A DNA stretch of 64,000 bases from Paenibacillus dendritiformis (GCF_021654795.1 NZ_AP025344.1:1860501-1924500); one strand, 5' to 3'. Positions 1 to 9,382 are shown, counted from the first letter of the stretch. Notes: generated by a model not told the origin, from the sequence alone. Translations and numbers: made by a program.

Positions 1-141
1 CGGATGAGAGAGGGCGAACTGAAGAAAGTCATGATCGTGGCGACCGGAGCCCTCATGTCCCCGTTGTCCTACCAGCAAGGAGAGAGCATTCCTTGTATCG
101 CTCATGCCGTAACGATTGAGATGGGAGGAGACGAATCATGA
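1..141 (+). CDS. spoVAD: Stage V sporulation protein AD (3' end only)
   Basis: The frame is open from base 1 to TGA at 139-141 and gives the last 46 residues of SpoVAD. The tail contains ATGALMSPLS and IPCIAHAV, which is the conserved thiolase-fold C-terminus of this family. SpoVAD binds dipicolinic acid and is part of the SpoVA channel that moves DPA into the forespore and out at germination. The stop codon overlaps the ATG of the next gene (ATGA), as expected in a spoVA operon. The 5' part lies outside the window. Confidence 0.9.
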   Translation, partial: RMREGELKKVMIVATGALMSPLSYQQGESIPCIAHAVTIEMGGDES

Positions 142-488
142 TCTTTGTGTGGGCATTTATCGTGGGAGGCCTGATCTGCGTCATCGGGCAGCTGCTGTTC
201 GATGTCGCGAAGCTGACGCCGGCGCACACGATGGCGCTGCTGGTCGTTACCGGGGCGGTCGTGGATGGCCTGGGCTGGTACGAGCCGTTGATCGAATTCG
301 CCGGCGCGGGCGTTACGGTCCCGATTACGAGCTTCGGCAACTCCCTGGTGCACGGAGCCATTACCGATTTGAAGTCGGATGGATGGATCGGCGCCGTCAG
401 CGGCATCTTCAAGACGACAAGCGCGGGCATATCGGCGGCGATCGTCTTCTCCTTCCTGGCGTCGGTGTTCGTCCGGCCCAAAGGCTAA
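138..488 (+). CDS. spoVAE: Stage V sporulation protein AE (SpoVAEb type)
   Basis: This 116-residue protein is almost entirely hydrophobic, with three to four predicted membrane segments, and keeps the family stretch VPITSFGNSLVHGA. Length and sequence match the SpoVAEb membrane subunit of the spore DPA channel. The ATG overlaps the spoVAD stop, so the two are translationally coupled, and an intrinsic terminator at 508-541 ends the operon. Expression is expected in the forespore (sigma-G) by analogy with Bacillus; the promoter is outside the window. Confidence 0.92.
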   Translation: MIFVWAFIVGGLICVIGQLLFDVAKLTPAHTMALLVVTGAVVDGLGWYEPLIEFAGAGVTVPITSFGNSLVHGAITDLKSDGWIGAVSGIFKTTSAGISAAIVFSFLASVFVRPKG

Positions 489-507
489 GCCCGCTTCGGG
501 CAGACAG

Positions 508-541
508 GCTCCGCAACCTGAACAGGTGCGGAGCTTGTTTT
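508..541 (+). terminator. Intrinsic terminator of the spoVA operon
   Basis: GCTCCGC and GCGGAGC form the outer stem and ACCT/AGGT extends it around a GAAC loop. TTGTTTT follows directly. Confidence 0.85.
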
Positions 542-627
542 ATGCCATTAATTAGCTTGAAGACGAATATGAGTTGTTGATGTACCTTCACCATAGAATG
601 GTGTAAAATGAGGAAATGTAAGGCAAC

Positions 628-657
628 TTCGCTTAGGATCCCCATGCTTGATACAAT
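628..657 (+). promoter_or_regulatory. Possible extended -10 promoter before the MoxR operon
   Basis: TGATACAAT at 649-657 fits an extended -10 (TGnTATAAT). The -35 (TTCGCT, 628-633, 18 bp spacer) is poor. A perfect inverted repeat CACCAT-AGA-ATGGTG lies upstream at 589-603 and could be an operator. Weak evidence. Confidence 0.35.
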
Positions 658-706
658 ATAAATTGGGTATATTTCCTTATATTACCGTCGTGGAGGAGGT
701 TTTTCC

Positions 707-1663
707 TTGCATTCGCAATCATCGCTGCATTCGATTATGGAACAGATCCAAGCTGCATTGGATCAATGCATATTAGGGAAATCATTCGAGATTGAACTCA
801 TGCTTACCGCTATGGTGGCAGGAGGCCACGTCCTCATCGAGGACGTGCCGGGAACGGGCAAGACGCAGCTGGTCAAATCGCTCGCGCGCACGATAGACGG
901 AGCGTTCCGCCGCGTCCAATGCAACCCCGATCTGCTGCCGACCGACATTACCGGCGTTTTTATTTTCCACCCGAAAGACCAGCAATTCGTGTTCCGTCCC
1001 GGACCGGTCATGTGCAACGTGCTGCTCGTGGACGAGATTAACCGGGCGACGACGAAGACCCAATCGGCCTTGCTGGAGGCGATGGAGGAGCACCATGTTA
1101 CGGTTGACGGGGAGACCTTCGAGCTGCCCGTTCCGTTCATGCTCTTCGCCACGCAGAACCCCATCGAGTTCGAAGGAACGTTCCAATTGCCGGAAGCCCA
1201 GCTGGATCGCTTTATGTTCAAGATTAACCTGGGCTACCCGGATGAAGCGATGGAGCGGGCCATGCTGGCTCGCCATGTGCTGGGGCAGCCATCCGAGCGG
1301 GTTCAGCCGATTGCCGATATTACCGTGATTGAAAAGATGCGGGAAGCGGCGCGCGGCATACATATCGACGACGCCGTCGCTTCCTATATTATTGATGTGG
1401 TCCGCGCGACGAGGACTCATCCGCAGATCGTGCTGGGCGCAAGCCCGCGGGCTTCCGTAGCGCTTATGCAGGCGGTCAAGGCCCGGGCCTGGATTCAAGG
1501 ACGGCGCTATGTTACGCCGGATGATGTCAAAGCGCTGCTTCCGTTCGTCATCGCTCATCGCCTCGTGCTCGATATGGAGGCGAAAATGGAGGGGCTGATC
1601 CCGGAGCAGGTGCTGATGGATGCGGTCCGAGGCGTGCCGGTGCCGGTCCGGATGGAGCTGTAG
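707..1663 (+). CDS. MoxR-family AAA+ ATPase
   Basis: A 318-residue cytoplasmic AAA+ ATPase of the MoxR/RavA group. Walker A (GTGKT) is at about residues 49-53, Walker B (LLVDEIN) at about 107-113, and sensor-1 lies in FATQNPIE; the C-terminal helical lid domain follows. The start is TTG at 707, chosen because GGAGGAGG lies 9-10 nt upstream. The next two genes encode a DUF58 protein and a membrane transglutaminase, a very common trio. MoxR proteins in this setting are thought to act as chaperone-like ATPases for the DUF58 partner, but substrates are unknown. Family is certain; the biological role is not. Confidence 0.9.
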   Translation: MHSQSSLHSIMEQIQAALDQCILGKSFEIELMLTAMVAGGHVLIEDVPGTGKTQLVKSLARTIDGAFRRVQCNPDLLPTDITGVFIFHPKDQQFVFRPGPVMCNVLLVDEINRATTKTQSALLEAMEEHHVTVDGETFELPVPFMLFATQNPIEFEGTFQLPEAQLDRFMFKINLGYPDEAMERAMLARHVLGQPSERVQPIADITVIEKMREAARGIHIDDAVASYIIDVVRATRTHPQIVLGASPRASVALMQAVKARAWIQGRRYVTPDDVKALLPFVIAHRLVLDMEAKMEGLIPEQVLMDAVRGVPVPVRMEL

Positions 1664-1664
1664 C

Positions 1665-2921
1665 ATGAATTCGCCGCAGCTGGTGCCCCGCCGTCCGCGT
1701 TCGCGGAGACGGACATTTCTGATTGCTTTTGTCATTTATGGCAGTTGTGTTTTCTATTTTCTGTTCCAAGGCGGCAAGACATCCTTCATGCTGCTGTCGA
1801 TGGCGACCGTGCTTGCCGTCTACTGGGCATGCGGCTGGTTCGGAGGCGTGACCAAGGTTAAGGGCCAGCGCATGGTCCGGACCGGGACAAGCCGGTTCCT
1901 CCCCGCCCAATCCCGTATCGCGGTAGCGGTGGAGCTGCGCGTTCCGGGATGGCTTCCGCTGCCTTATGTTATCGTGCAGGACGGACTGTACCGCTTCGAT
2001 GAACTGTACAGCCAGGCGGAGGCGGCGGTGACCCTGAAAGCCGGGCGGCAGGCGGTATGGACCTACCGGACGCCGCCGCTTCCGCGCGGGTCATACCGAT
2101 TGGATGCGACCACATGCTTCTCCAAAGATTTATTCGGCATTTTCGAGCAGCGGGGCCAGTTCCATACGCCGTCCTCCTTTTTCATCCTGCCGGCCACGGT
2201 TCCCATCCCTTCATGGGCGCAAGCCGGGCATCAAGCGGTCCAGCCCGGACAGGCGCAAGCGGTGGATAAGAGGAAGCGGGAGTCGACACAATTGAGCGGC
2301 GTACGGGAATATGTACATGGCGATCGTCTCTCGCGCATTCATTGGAACGCCACCGCCAAGAGCGGAAGCTTGAAATCGAAGCAGTTCGATCAGGAGGTGG
2401 AAGCCCCGATTCTGATCGTGCTCGACATCAGGGGAACCTCCTACGAGAATTCGGCCGGCTTTGAAATGGCGCTGTCGGCAGCGGCGTCGATTGCGCAATA
2501 TGCGAAGGCGAACCGGCATCCCGCCTATTTGGCCGCAATCGGCGGTTCTCTGCATTGGTGGGACGCCAGGGTCCTCCTGCGCGAGCCTGCCGCATACAAG
2601 CAATGGTTGTCGACCCTCGAGCCGGAGCCGCCGACTTCCCAAGTCAATGACCGGATTGGCCCGATGCTGGCGCAGCGTGCCGCACTGCTGCGCGGAGCGG
2701 CCGTCGCCTGGATCAGCGGGGCCATGTCGACAGGCGATATGGCGGCGATCGGAAGCCTGAGATCCATCGGCGGAAGCGGCACGTTCATTCATGCCGCCGC
2801 CAGCGGCCCCGATGAGGCCGGTTGGCCGCGCGCCTTGGCGAAGCAGGGCTTCCAATATATATGGCTGGATGAATTGAACCATCTTCCTAAGCTGCTTGGA
2901 GGTGGGATGACATGGAAGTGA
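1665..2921 (+). CDS. DUF58 domain membrane protein
   Basis: A 418-residue protein with two N-terminal membrane segments (about residues 15-35 and 40-60) followed by a DUF58 domain with its hallmark GDRLSRIHWNATA near residue 215. C-terminal to it is a von Willebrand-A-like region (ILIVLDIRGT). I start it at the ATG at 1665, one base after the moxR stop and about 8 nt after GGAG, rather than at an in-frame ATG inside moxR. It overlaps the transglutaminase gene by 10 nt, so the three genes are surely co-translated. Function is unknown; the domain combination suggests a membrane-anchored scaffold. Confidence 0.88.
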   Translation: MNSPQLVPRRPRSRRRTFLIAFVIYGSCVFYFLFQGGKTSFMLLSMATVLAVYWACGWFGGVTKVKGQRMVRTGTSRFLPAQSRIAVAVELRVPGWLPLPYVIVQDGLYRFDELYSQAEAAVTLKAGRQAVWTYRTPPLPRGSYRLDATTCFSKDLFGIFEQRGQFHTPSSFFILPATVPIPSWAQAGHQAVQPGQAQAVDKRKRESTQLSGVREYVHGDRLSRIHWNATAKSGSLKSKQFDQEVEAPILIVLDIRGTSYENSAGFEMALSAAASIAQYAKANRHPAYLAAIGGSLHWWDARVLLREPAAYKQWLSTLEPEPPTSQVNDRIGPMLAQRAALLRGAAVAWISGAMSTGDMAAIGSLRSIGGSGTFIHAAASGPDEAGWPRALAKQGFQYIWLDELNHLPKLLGGGMTWK

Positions 2922-5176
2922 ACCGGCAGGGAGCATCCGCGTCCCCGGCAAGCTCCGTTCCATCGGCCCCGCCAGGAAAGATCAAGCGCTGGCTGCAGGA
3001 CGGTTGGAGCGAGCGTCTCTTCTGGACTTGCCTCGCCGTGATGGTATGGCAGTGGATCGTGATGCTGGAGCCGTATTGGTATGACGAGACGATAGCGATG
3101 TCCATTGACGCGCTCCTCATCATATGGGGAGTGTCCGTATTATTTCCCCGGCAATTTTTTGGCCGGCTGTTTATCGGGCTGCCGCTCGTCATGCGCGTCA
3201 TCTATATGGAACTGGCGCGCAATCATTTATGGATCGAGGACGGAGCGGGGTGGGAGAGGCTGCAAGCCTTTCATCCTTATATATGGTTCGTTGTCGGCAT
3301 TTGGCTTTGTTATGAGGCGCTTAACCAGATTGTTCGCGGGACCGGCCGCATCATTATGTGGCTGCTCATTCAAGTTATTGTCTTCGGCATCCTGGATTCT
3401 TTTACCGAGGATATTTTATGGGATCAGGTTGCCTGGATCGTCGGCGCGGCCCTCGTATGGCTGATCGGGCTCCATTTCTCCGAGATGAAGGACAGCTATC
3501 CCGAGATGAAACGAACCTCGCTGAGGTATCTTCTTCAGATGGCGGCGAGCGGCATCGTCGTTATTGCGCTAATCATCACGGTCGGGGTGAACATGCCCGG
3601 ACTGGAGCCGATCCTGACCGATCCATATACGGCCTGGACGAACCGGAACGGCACTGGCGGCAACTTCGTCGGGCGCATCGTCTCCAATGTAACCGGAACC
3701 GGAACCGGGACGCCAACCCCGACGACTTCCGGCTACAGCAACCATGACAGCCAACTTGGGGCCGGCTTTCAGATGGATTATGAGCCGGTGATGACGGTCA
3801 CCTCCGAAGCCCGGGGCTATTGGCGGGGGGAGGCCAAAGATATATACACCGGCCAGGGCTGGGTCGATGCGAACCGGGAATTGAGCCTGGAACCGCTGAG
3901 TATCGGGGAACGGTTCGAAGCTGACGACGCTCCTGCGAAGCGGGTTCGGACGAAGGAGATTATCCAGAAGGTGCAGATTCAGAGCGATCAGATATACCCG
4001 GTCCTTTTCGGCATGTATTCCGTATCAGCCGTGGAGGAACTGGAAGGCGGCGATACGGACAGGCTCATCTGGAATGGGAGAGAGAGCGAGATCCGGTATG
4101 AGGGGAGAGGCGCAGCCCGCTATCCGGCAAGCTATACGATCGTCTCTCATGTTCCGATCATCTCGGAAGAGGAACTGCGAGCCGCGCTTCCGGCCGAAGC
4201 GCCGGACAGCGTGTACCTGCAGCTGCCGGACCGTTTTCCGGAACGGGTCGCGGACCTCGCCCGAACCCTGACTGAAGGGGAGACGAACAACTACGACAAG
4301 GCCAAAAAAATCGAACAGTATTTACGGACCCAGTTCACTTATACTAACGCCCCGGATCTTTCAAAGAGGACCAGCAGCGATTTCGTCGAGGGGTTTCTGT
4401 TCGAGATCAAAGAAGGCTACTGCGACTATTTCTCCACCTCGATGGCGGTGATGCTCCGCAGCGTGGGCGTGCCGGCGCGTTGGGTGAAGGGCTATGCCCC
4501 CGGAGCCCGCGAAGGAGCGGACCATCAAATGATGACGGGCTCCTTCGATCCCGATGAAGGCGGCCGCTTCCGCGTCACGAATGCGGACGCGCATTCTTGG
4601 GTAGAGGTATATATGGGGGAATACGGCTGGGTGTCCTTCGAGCCGACTCCGGGATTCAGCATGCCGAACCCGGAGCATGGACAGGAGCAAGAGCCCGACA
4701 CGCCGCCCGAGCAAGAGGAAGAAAAGCAGCCCGAAGTGAAGGAAGAGAAGAAGGCAGGCAAGCCGGAAGAAGAGAGACCGATTCCCGCATGGGTGGTCAC
4801 GGCAGCCCGCTCGATCGTGGGCGCCGCGCTGCTCGGACTTCTGGCATGGCTAGTTCGTCTATGGGGGCAGGCCGGATTCTCGCCGCGCTGGCTGCGCACC
4901 TTCCGCCGGCGAATATCGCCGCGTGATCGGGTCGTGCTGGAGACGGAGCTCTGGCTGAGCTACTGCCGGCTTCGCGGGCTCCGCAAGGAACCGCACGAGA
5001 CGGTGCGCGAAGCCGCCTTGCGCTGGAGCGAGGGCCGGCCGCAACTGGAAGCATCCATGCAGATTATCGTCCCGATGTTCGAGCAGGCGAAATACAGCGG
5101 CGAGCCGCTGGATCAAGCCGATGTCGCCCGATTCCGGGAGGCGGTAAGACAGTTCCGGCGCGTCCGCAAGCGTTAA
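2912..5176 (+). CDS. Multi-pass membrane transglutaminase-like protein (TgpA type)
   Basis: A 754-residue protein. About seven membrane segments fill residues 34-235, an extracellular region follows, then a transglutaminase core with the nucleophile in GYCDYFSTSM (Cys about 504) and DAHSWVEVY (His about 561). The third triad position appears in FEPTPG as Glu rather than the more usual Asp (FDPTPG). A charged linker, one more membrane helix near 635-655 and a cytosolic DUF4129-like tail end the protein. The start ATG follows GGAGGTGGG and overlaps the DUF58 gene. Likely a surface peptidase or cross-linking enzyme; the substrate is unknown. Confidence 0.88.
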   Translation: MEVNRQGASASPASSVPSAPPGKIKRWLQDGWSERLFWTCLAVMVWQWIVMLEPYWYDETIAMSIDALLIIWGVSVLFPRQFFGRLFIGLPLVMRVIYMELARNHLWIEDGAGWERLQAFHPYIWFVVGIWLCYEALNQIVRGTGRIIMWLLIQVIVFGILDSFTEDILWDQVAWIVGAALVWLIGLHFSEMKDSYPEMKRTSLRYLLQMAASGIVVIALIITVGVNMPGLEPILTDPYTAWTNRNGTGGNFVGRIVSNVTGTGTGTPTPTTSGYSNHDSQLGAGFQMDYEPVMTVTSEARGYWRGEAKDIYTGQGWVDANRELSLEPLSIGERFEADDAPAKRVRTKEIIQKVQIQSDQIYPVLFGMYSVSAVEELEGGDTDRLIWNGRESEIRYEGRGAARYPASYTIVSHVPIISEEELRAALPAEAPDSVYLQLPDRFPERVADLARTLTEGETNNYDKAKKIEQYLRTQFTYTNAPDLSKRTSSDFVEGFLFEIKEGYCDYFSTSMAVMLRSVGVPARWVKGYAPGAREGADHQMMTGSFDPDEGGRFRVTNADAHSWVEVYMGEYGWVSFEPTPGFSMPNPEHGQEQEPDTPPEQEEEKQPEVKEEKKAGKPEEERPIPAWVVTAARSIVGAALLGLLAWLVRLWGQAGFSPRWLRTFRRRISPRDRVVLETELWLSYCRLRGLRKEPHETVREAALRWSEGRPQLEASMQIIVPMFEQAKYSGEPLDQADVARFREAVRQFRRVRKR

Positions 5177-5234
5177 TCTCCCTTTGCGTAGGACGCGGGA
5201 AGCGGGAGACAGGGAGCCGGAATGCGACGAAATG

Positions 5235-5265
5235 AAGCCGTTCCGCACGGGAACGGCTTTTTTTT
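5235..5265 (+). terminator. Intrinsic terminator after the transglutaminase gene
   Basis: AAGCCGTTCC and GGAACGGCTT form a perfect 10-bp stem with a 5-nt loop, followed by six T. Confidence 0.92.
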
Positions 5266-5293
5266 GCACGAAAATCAAAGAATATGGTATAGT
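5264..5293 (+). promoter_or_regulatory. Sigma-A type promoter of the yqeG operon
   Basis: TTGCAC (5264-5269), 18 bp, TATAGT (5288-5293). It lies directly after the preceding terminator and 28 nt before the TTG start of yqeG. Confidence 0.7.
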
Positions 5294-5320
5294 TTTTCGT
5301 ATGAAAACGAGGTGACTGTT

Positions 5321-5845
5321 TTGTTGGAAAGGCTTATTCCCCGTCTTCGGGTAAGCTCCGTATACGATATTGATTTGGACAAGTTGGCGGAACAGGGCAT
5401 TCGAGGCATCATTACCGATCTGGACAACACGCTTGTCGGCGCCAAGGTGCCGGAGGCCACCCCGGAATTGGCGGTCTGGCTGAAGGAAGTCGATCGCCGC
5501 GGATTCAAGGTCGTCATCGTATCGAATAATGATCATACGCGCGTGTCCCGGTTCGCCGTCCCGCTCGATCTTCCGTTTATACACGCGGCCCGGAAGCCGG
5601 CGCAGCGGGCTTTTCGCCAAGCGCTGTCGCTGATGGGGCTGAAGCCGGATCAGACAGCCGTCATCGGCGATCAGATGCTGACGGATGTCCTGGGAGGCAA
5701 CCGGCTCGGCATATTTACGATATTGGTGAAGCCTATCGCCATTCAGGACGAAGGCTGGGGAACCCGCATCAATCGGCGCATTGAGCGTTTTGCCACGGCA
5801 CGGTTGAAGCGAAGAGGACTGTGGCAAGAGGAGGAGAAAAGGTGA
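5321..5845 (+). CDS. yqeG: YqeG family HAD IIIA-type phosphatase
   Basis: A 174-residue HAD-superfamily protein. The nucleophile motif TDLDNTLVG is near residue 28, motif II is VSNND, and GDQMLTDVLGGN carries the acidic metal ligands. The start is taken as TTG at 5321, six nt after GAGGTG, giving an N-terminus like that of Bacillus YqeG; TTG at 5324 is an alternative. It opens the conserved yqeG-to-yqeM operon and its stop overlaps the yqeH ATG (TGATG). The physiological substrate is not established. Confidence 0.9.
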   Translation: MLERLIPRLRVSSVYDIDLDKLAEQGIRGIITDLDNTLVGAKVPEATPELAVWLKEVDRRGFKVVIVSNNDHTRVSRFAVPLDLPFIHAARKPAQRAFRQALSLMGLKPDQTAVIGDQMLTDVLGGNRLGIFTILVKPIAIQDEGWGTRINRRIERFATARLKRRGLWQEEEKR

Positions 5846-6960
5846 TGGACAATCAAGAAAAGCAGATATGCAGCGGCTGCGGCGTCACGGTGCAGACCGG
5901 GCATGCCGATCAGATCGGCTATGTTCCGGCGTCCGCGCTGAACCGTTCGCCGCTGATCTGCCAGCGCTGCTTCCGAATCAAGCATTATAACGAAGCGGCT
6001 TCCGTAGCGCTGGATCAGGATGACTTTTTGCGCATGCTGGGGCGAATCGGGCAGGAGGACGCGTTGGTCATCCATATCGTCGATCTGTTTGATTTTGACG
6101 GCAGCGTCATTTCCGGGCTCCAGCGGTTCGTGGGGAATAACCCGGTGCTGCTCGTCGTGAACAAGATCGATTTGCTGCCCCGTTCGACGAACTGGAACCG
6201 CTTGACGAACTGGGTGCAGCGGCAGGCGAAGGAGCATGGACTGCGCATCTTGGACGTTATTCTCGTCAGCGCCAAGCGCAATGCCGGCTTCGATCGGCTC
6301 GTGGAACAGATGGGCCATTGGCGGCGCGGCCGCGATGTCTATGTCGTCGGGGCGACGAACGTAGGCAAATCCACGCTGATCAACCGTCTCATTCGCGATT
6401 ACAGCGATATGGAGCGCGAGCTGACGACATCCCGTTATCCGGGCACGACCCTGGATGTCGTACATATTCCGCTGGATGACGGCAAGCATATCATTGATAC
6501 CCCGGGCATTGTCTATACGAGCCGGTTGACGGAATTGGCCAGCCGGCAAGATCTGGGGGCCCTGCTGCCGGACAAGCCGCTTAAGCCGGCCGTCTATCAG
6601 TTGAATGAGGGACAGACCCTCTTTTTCGGGGCGTTTGCGCGCTTTGATTTTGTGGAAGGGGAACGACAATCCTTTACATGCTATATATCGAATGGACTTC
6701 CGATCCACCGGACGAAGCTGGAGCGGGCAGACGCTTTGTACGAAGAACACCGCGGCGAGCTGCTCGCGCCGCCGGCGCGGGAGCGACTGAATGAGCTTCC
6801 GGCCTGGACGAAGCATCAGTACCGGATCGGCACAGGGGCCGAGACCGATATATTCATCTCGGGGCTCGGATGGATCAAATGCAACGGCAAAGAAGGCGCG
6901 CTTGTGGAAATCCACGCGCCGAAAGGAGTCAAGGTGCTGACCCGCCGCGCGATGATCTAA
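5845..6960 (+). CDS. yqeH: Circularly permuted ribosome-biogenesis GTPase YqeH
   Basis: A 371-residue GTPase with permuted motif order: an N-terminal zinc finger (CSGCG...CQRC), then G4 (NKID), G5-like SAK, and only later G1 (GATNVGKST) and G3 (DTPG). This permutation defines the YqeH/YlqF class. YqeH is needed for assembly of the 30S subunit. ATG 5845 is used because a long purine-rich Shine-Dalgarno (GAGGAG) precedes it. Its neighbours yhbY and rsfS also act on ribosomal subunits. Confidence 0.95.
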   Translation: MDNQEKQICSGCGVTVQTGHADQIGYVPASALNRSPLICQRCFRIKHYNEAASVALDQDDFLRMLGRIGQEDALVIHIVDLFDFDGSVISGLQRFVGNNPVLLVVNKIDLLPRSTNWNRLTNWVQRQAKEHGLRILDVILVSAKRNAGFDRLVEQMGHWRRGRDVYVVGATNVGKSTLINRLIRDYSDMERELTTSRYPGTTLDVVHIPLDDGKHIIDTPGIVYTSRLTELASRQDLGALLPDKPLKPAVYQLNEGQTLFFGAFARFDFVEGERQSFTCYISNGLPIHRTKLERADALYEEHRGELLAPPARERLNELPAWTKHQYRIGTGAETDIFISGLGWIKCNGKEGALVEIHAPKGVKVLTRRAMI

Positions 6961-6986
6961 TACACTATACCGGGGGGAGCGATACT

Positions 6987-7880
6987 ATGGTACGGAACGA
7001 TCTGGCCGGGGCGATGGGGCCTACGGCGGCCATCGACAGCTCGACCGCCGTGTTCGCGGTCATCGGCGATCCGATCAGACACTCCAAATCGCCGTTGATG
7101 CACAATGCCGCCCTGCGCGATCTTGGGTTGAACGCCGTATATACGGCGTTTCATGTCGCGCCTGAGCAGCTGGGGGAGGCCGTGCAAGGCATGCGCGCGC
7201 TCGGCATCGGCGGAATGAACGTAACCATTCCGCATAAGGAAGCGGTCATGGCGCATCTGGATGAAGTGGATGAGAGCGCCAGCGTCATCGGCGCCGTCAA
7301 CACCATCGTCAACCGGAATGGCCGGCTGATCGGTTACAATACGGACGGGCTCGGATTCGTCCGTTCTCTGCAGGAGGAGATGATCTCCGATCTCCGTCCA
7401 TCCCGGATTTTGCTGATCGGGGCCGGGGGGGCGGCCCGCGGGATCGCTTATGCGCTGCTGAAGGCGGGATGCGCCAGCTTGCATATCGCGAACCGGACGC
7501 TGGCACGCGCCGAGGCGTTGGCACGCGATCTGGCCGCCTTCGGAACGGTAGAAGCCGTCCAGCTTGGGGAACGTCCGGTTATCGGCTCGCATGAGGTGGA
7601 TATCGTCGTACACACGACCTCCGTCGGCATGCATCCGGACGTGGAGGCATTGCCGTTCGATCCGGACTGGCTGCGCCCGGATATGATCGTCAGCGACATC
7701 GTCTACAATCCGCTGGAGACGGCCTTGCTGCGGGAAGCGGGCAAGCGCCGCTGCCGCACCCACAGCGGGCTCGGCATGTTCGTCTATCAGGGCGCCATCG
7801 CGCTGGAGCTGTGGACGGGCGCCGCTGCGCCTGCGGCGTTGATGCGGGAGCAGGTATGGAAGACATTAAGTCACGAGTAA
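6987..7880 (+). CDS. aroE: Shikimate dehydrogenase
   Basis: A 297-residue enzyme reducing 3-dehydroshikimate to shikimate with NADPH. The substrate-binding motif SKSPLMHN is near residue 31, NVTIPHKE holds the catalytic Lys, and the nucleotide fold shows GAGGAARG. ATG 6987 follows GGGGGGAG by 9 nt; upstream in-frame codons overlap yqeH and lack a ribosome site. The first 20 residues before AVIGDP look like a short non-conserved extension. Position after yqeH is the same as in Bacillus. Confidence 0.95.
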   Translation: MVRNDLAGAMGPTAAIDSSTAVFAVIGDPIRHSKSPLMHNAALRDLGLNAVYTAFHVAPEQLGEAVQGMRALGIGGMNVTIPHKEAVMAHLDEVDESASVIGAVNTIVNRNGRLIGYNTDGLGFVRSLQEEMISDLRPSRILLIGAGGAARGIAYALLKAGCASLHIANRTLARAEALARDLAAFGTVEAVQLGERPVIGSHEVDIVVHTTSVGMHPDVEALPFDPDWLRPDMIVSDIVYNPLETALLREAGKRRCRTHSGLGMFVYQGAIALELWTGAAAPAALMREQVWKTLSHE

Positions 7881-7918
7881 ACCACAGTTGTTAATAGACA
7901 TATAAGGCAGGGACAAAC

Positions 7919-8209
7919 ATGCTAACAGGAAAACAAAAGCGTTATTTGCGTTCGCTCGCACATCATGTGCAGCCTATTTTTCAAGTGGGCAAAGGGGGAA
8001 CCAACGATCAGCTTATCCGCCATATCGAGGAAGCGCTCGAAGTGCGCGAGCTGATCAAAGTATCGATCTTGAACAACTGCATGGACGATCGCTTCGAGGT
8101 TGCGGACGAATTGGCAAGCCGCTCGGGCGCCGAACTGGTCCAAGTCATCGGGAAAACGATCGTGCTCTACAAGGAATCGGCTGAACATAAACAGATTGAA
8201 CTGCCCTAA
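7919..8209 (+). CDS. yhbY: CRM-domain ribosome assembly RNA-binding protein YhbY
   Basis: A 96-residue single CRM domain protein. It shows the family start LTGKQKRYLRSLAHH, the GxxG-like loop QVGKGG, and the end IGKTIVLYK. CRM proteins bind pre-50S RNA. It lies between aroE and nadD as in Bacillus (yqeI). Confidence 0.93.
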   Translation: MLTGKQKRYLRSLAHHVQPIFQVGKGGTNDQLIRHIEEALEVRELIKVSILNNCMDDRFEVADELASRSGAELVQVIGKTIVLYKESAEHKQIELP

Positions 8210-8226
8210 CTGGCGGAGGTGCAGAC

Positions 8227-8835
8227 GTGAGACAAATCGGGATCATGGGCGGGACATTCAATCCGATCCATCTGGGGCATCTGGTCGCGGCCGAATGCGC
8301 CCGCGAAGCCGCCAATCTTGATGAGGTGTGGTTCATGCCCGCTCACGTGCCGCCGCACAAGACGAATCAGCTTCAGGCCGACGGCAAGCATCGCCTGGAG
8401 ATGACCAGGCTGGCCGTCGCGGGCAATCCGGCGTTCCGGGCGAGCGATTGGGAGCTTGCGCGCGGGGGCGTGTCCTACACGTATGACACTGTCATCTCGC
8501 TGCGAGCCGCCTACCCGGATGTAAGCTGGCACTGGATTATCGGCGGCGATATGGTTGATTATTTGCCGAAGTGGCATCGGATCGACGAATTGATGCGTCT
8601 GATCCGCTTCGTCGGGTTGCACCGGCCGGGCATCGGCTGGAGCGAGGAGAAGCTGCCGGCTGCATGGCGGGGCCGCATCCTGGCGGCTGATATGCCCCAG
8701 ATGGATATCTCCTCGACGGACATTCGGCAGAGAAGAGCGGGGGGACGCTCGATTCGCTATCTCGTTCCGGAAGCCGTCGAACATTATATGGCAAGGTGGG
8801 GGTTGTATGAATCTGACGCGCCAGCAACTGATTGA
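8227..8835 (+). CDS. nadD: Nicotinate-nucleotide adenylyltransferase
   Basis: A 202-residue enzyme adding AMP to nicotinate mononucleotide in NAD synthesis. The nucleotidyltransferase signature GGTFNPIHLGHL is at about residues 8-19 and the second motif SSTDIRQR near 160. GTG start at 8227, eight nt after GGAGGTG. Its 3' end overlaps yqeK by 29 nt, indicating coupled translation. Confidence 0.95.
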   Translation: MRQIGIMGGTFNPIHLGHLVAAECAREAANLDEVWFMPAHVPPHKTNQLQADGKHRLEMTRLAVAGNPAFRASDWELARGGVSYTYDTVISLRAAYPDVSWHWIIGGDMVDYLPKWHRIDELMRLIRFVGLHRPGIGWSEEKLPAAWRGRILAADMPQMDISSTDIRQRRAGGRSIRYLVPEAVEHYMARWGLYESDAPATD

Positions 8836-9382
8836 ATCCGTCCAGGCGCAGATGCCGGCCGCGCGCTGGCAGCATACCCAGGGCGTAATGGATACGGCCG
8901 TGGTGTTGGCCCATCGCTTCGGCGCGGATCCGGAGAAGGCGGATCTGGCGGCAATTCTGCACGATGTCGCCAAGTATTGGCCGACCGAGCGGATGGAACA
9001 GGTCATTCGCGAAGAGAATCTGCCGCCCGAGCTGCTGGAATACGACAAGCAGCTCTGGCACGCGCCCGTTGGGGCGGTCGTCGCCGCCCGGGACTACGGC
9101 GTCCGGGATGAGGAGGTTCTGGATGCGATCCGCTACCATACATCGGGCCGGGCGCCGATGACCCTGCTCGACAAGGTGGTCTGTCTGGCGGATTATATCG
9201 AGCCGGGGCGGGATTTTCCGGGCGTGGACCGAATCCGGGAATTGGCCGGGCAGGATGTTAACCTTGCGCTTATCGCCGGCTTCGATTCCACGATCGGCTT
9301 TTTGCTTTCCCAGCGCCGGCGTATTTTTCCGTTAACGGTAATTGCACGGAACCGGCTGATTGAAGAATTAGAGCAGAATTAG
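8807..9382 (+). CDS. yqeK: HD-domain hydrolase YqeK (probable Ap4A hydrolase)
   Basis: A 191-residue HD-superfamily protein. Metal ligands are visible in HTQGVMDTA and AAILHDVAKYW, with HAPVGA and DYIEPGRDF downstream. Members of the YqeK family are symmetrical diadenosine tetraphosphate hydrolases in Gram-positive bacteria. It starts inside the end of nadD, a partnership seen widely in Firmicutes. Confidence 0.92.
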   Translation: MNLTRQQLIESVQAQMPAARWQHTQGVMDTAVVLAHRFGADPEKADLAAILHDVAKYWPTERMEQVIREENLPPELLEYDKQLWHAPVGAVVAARDYGVRDEEVLDAIRYHTSGRAPMTLLDKVVCLADYIEPGRDFPGVDRIRELAGQDVNLALIAGFDSTIGFLLSQRRRIFPLTVIARNRLIEELEQN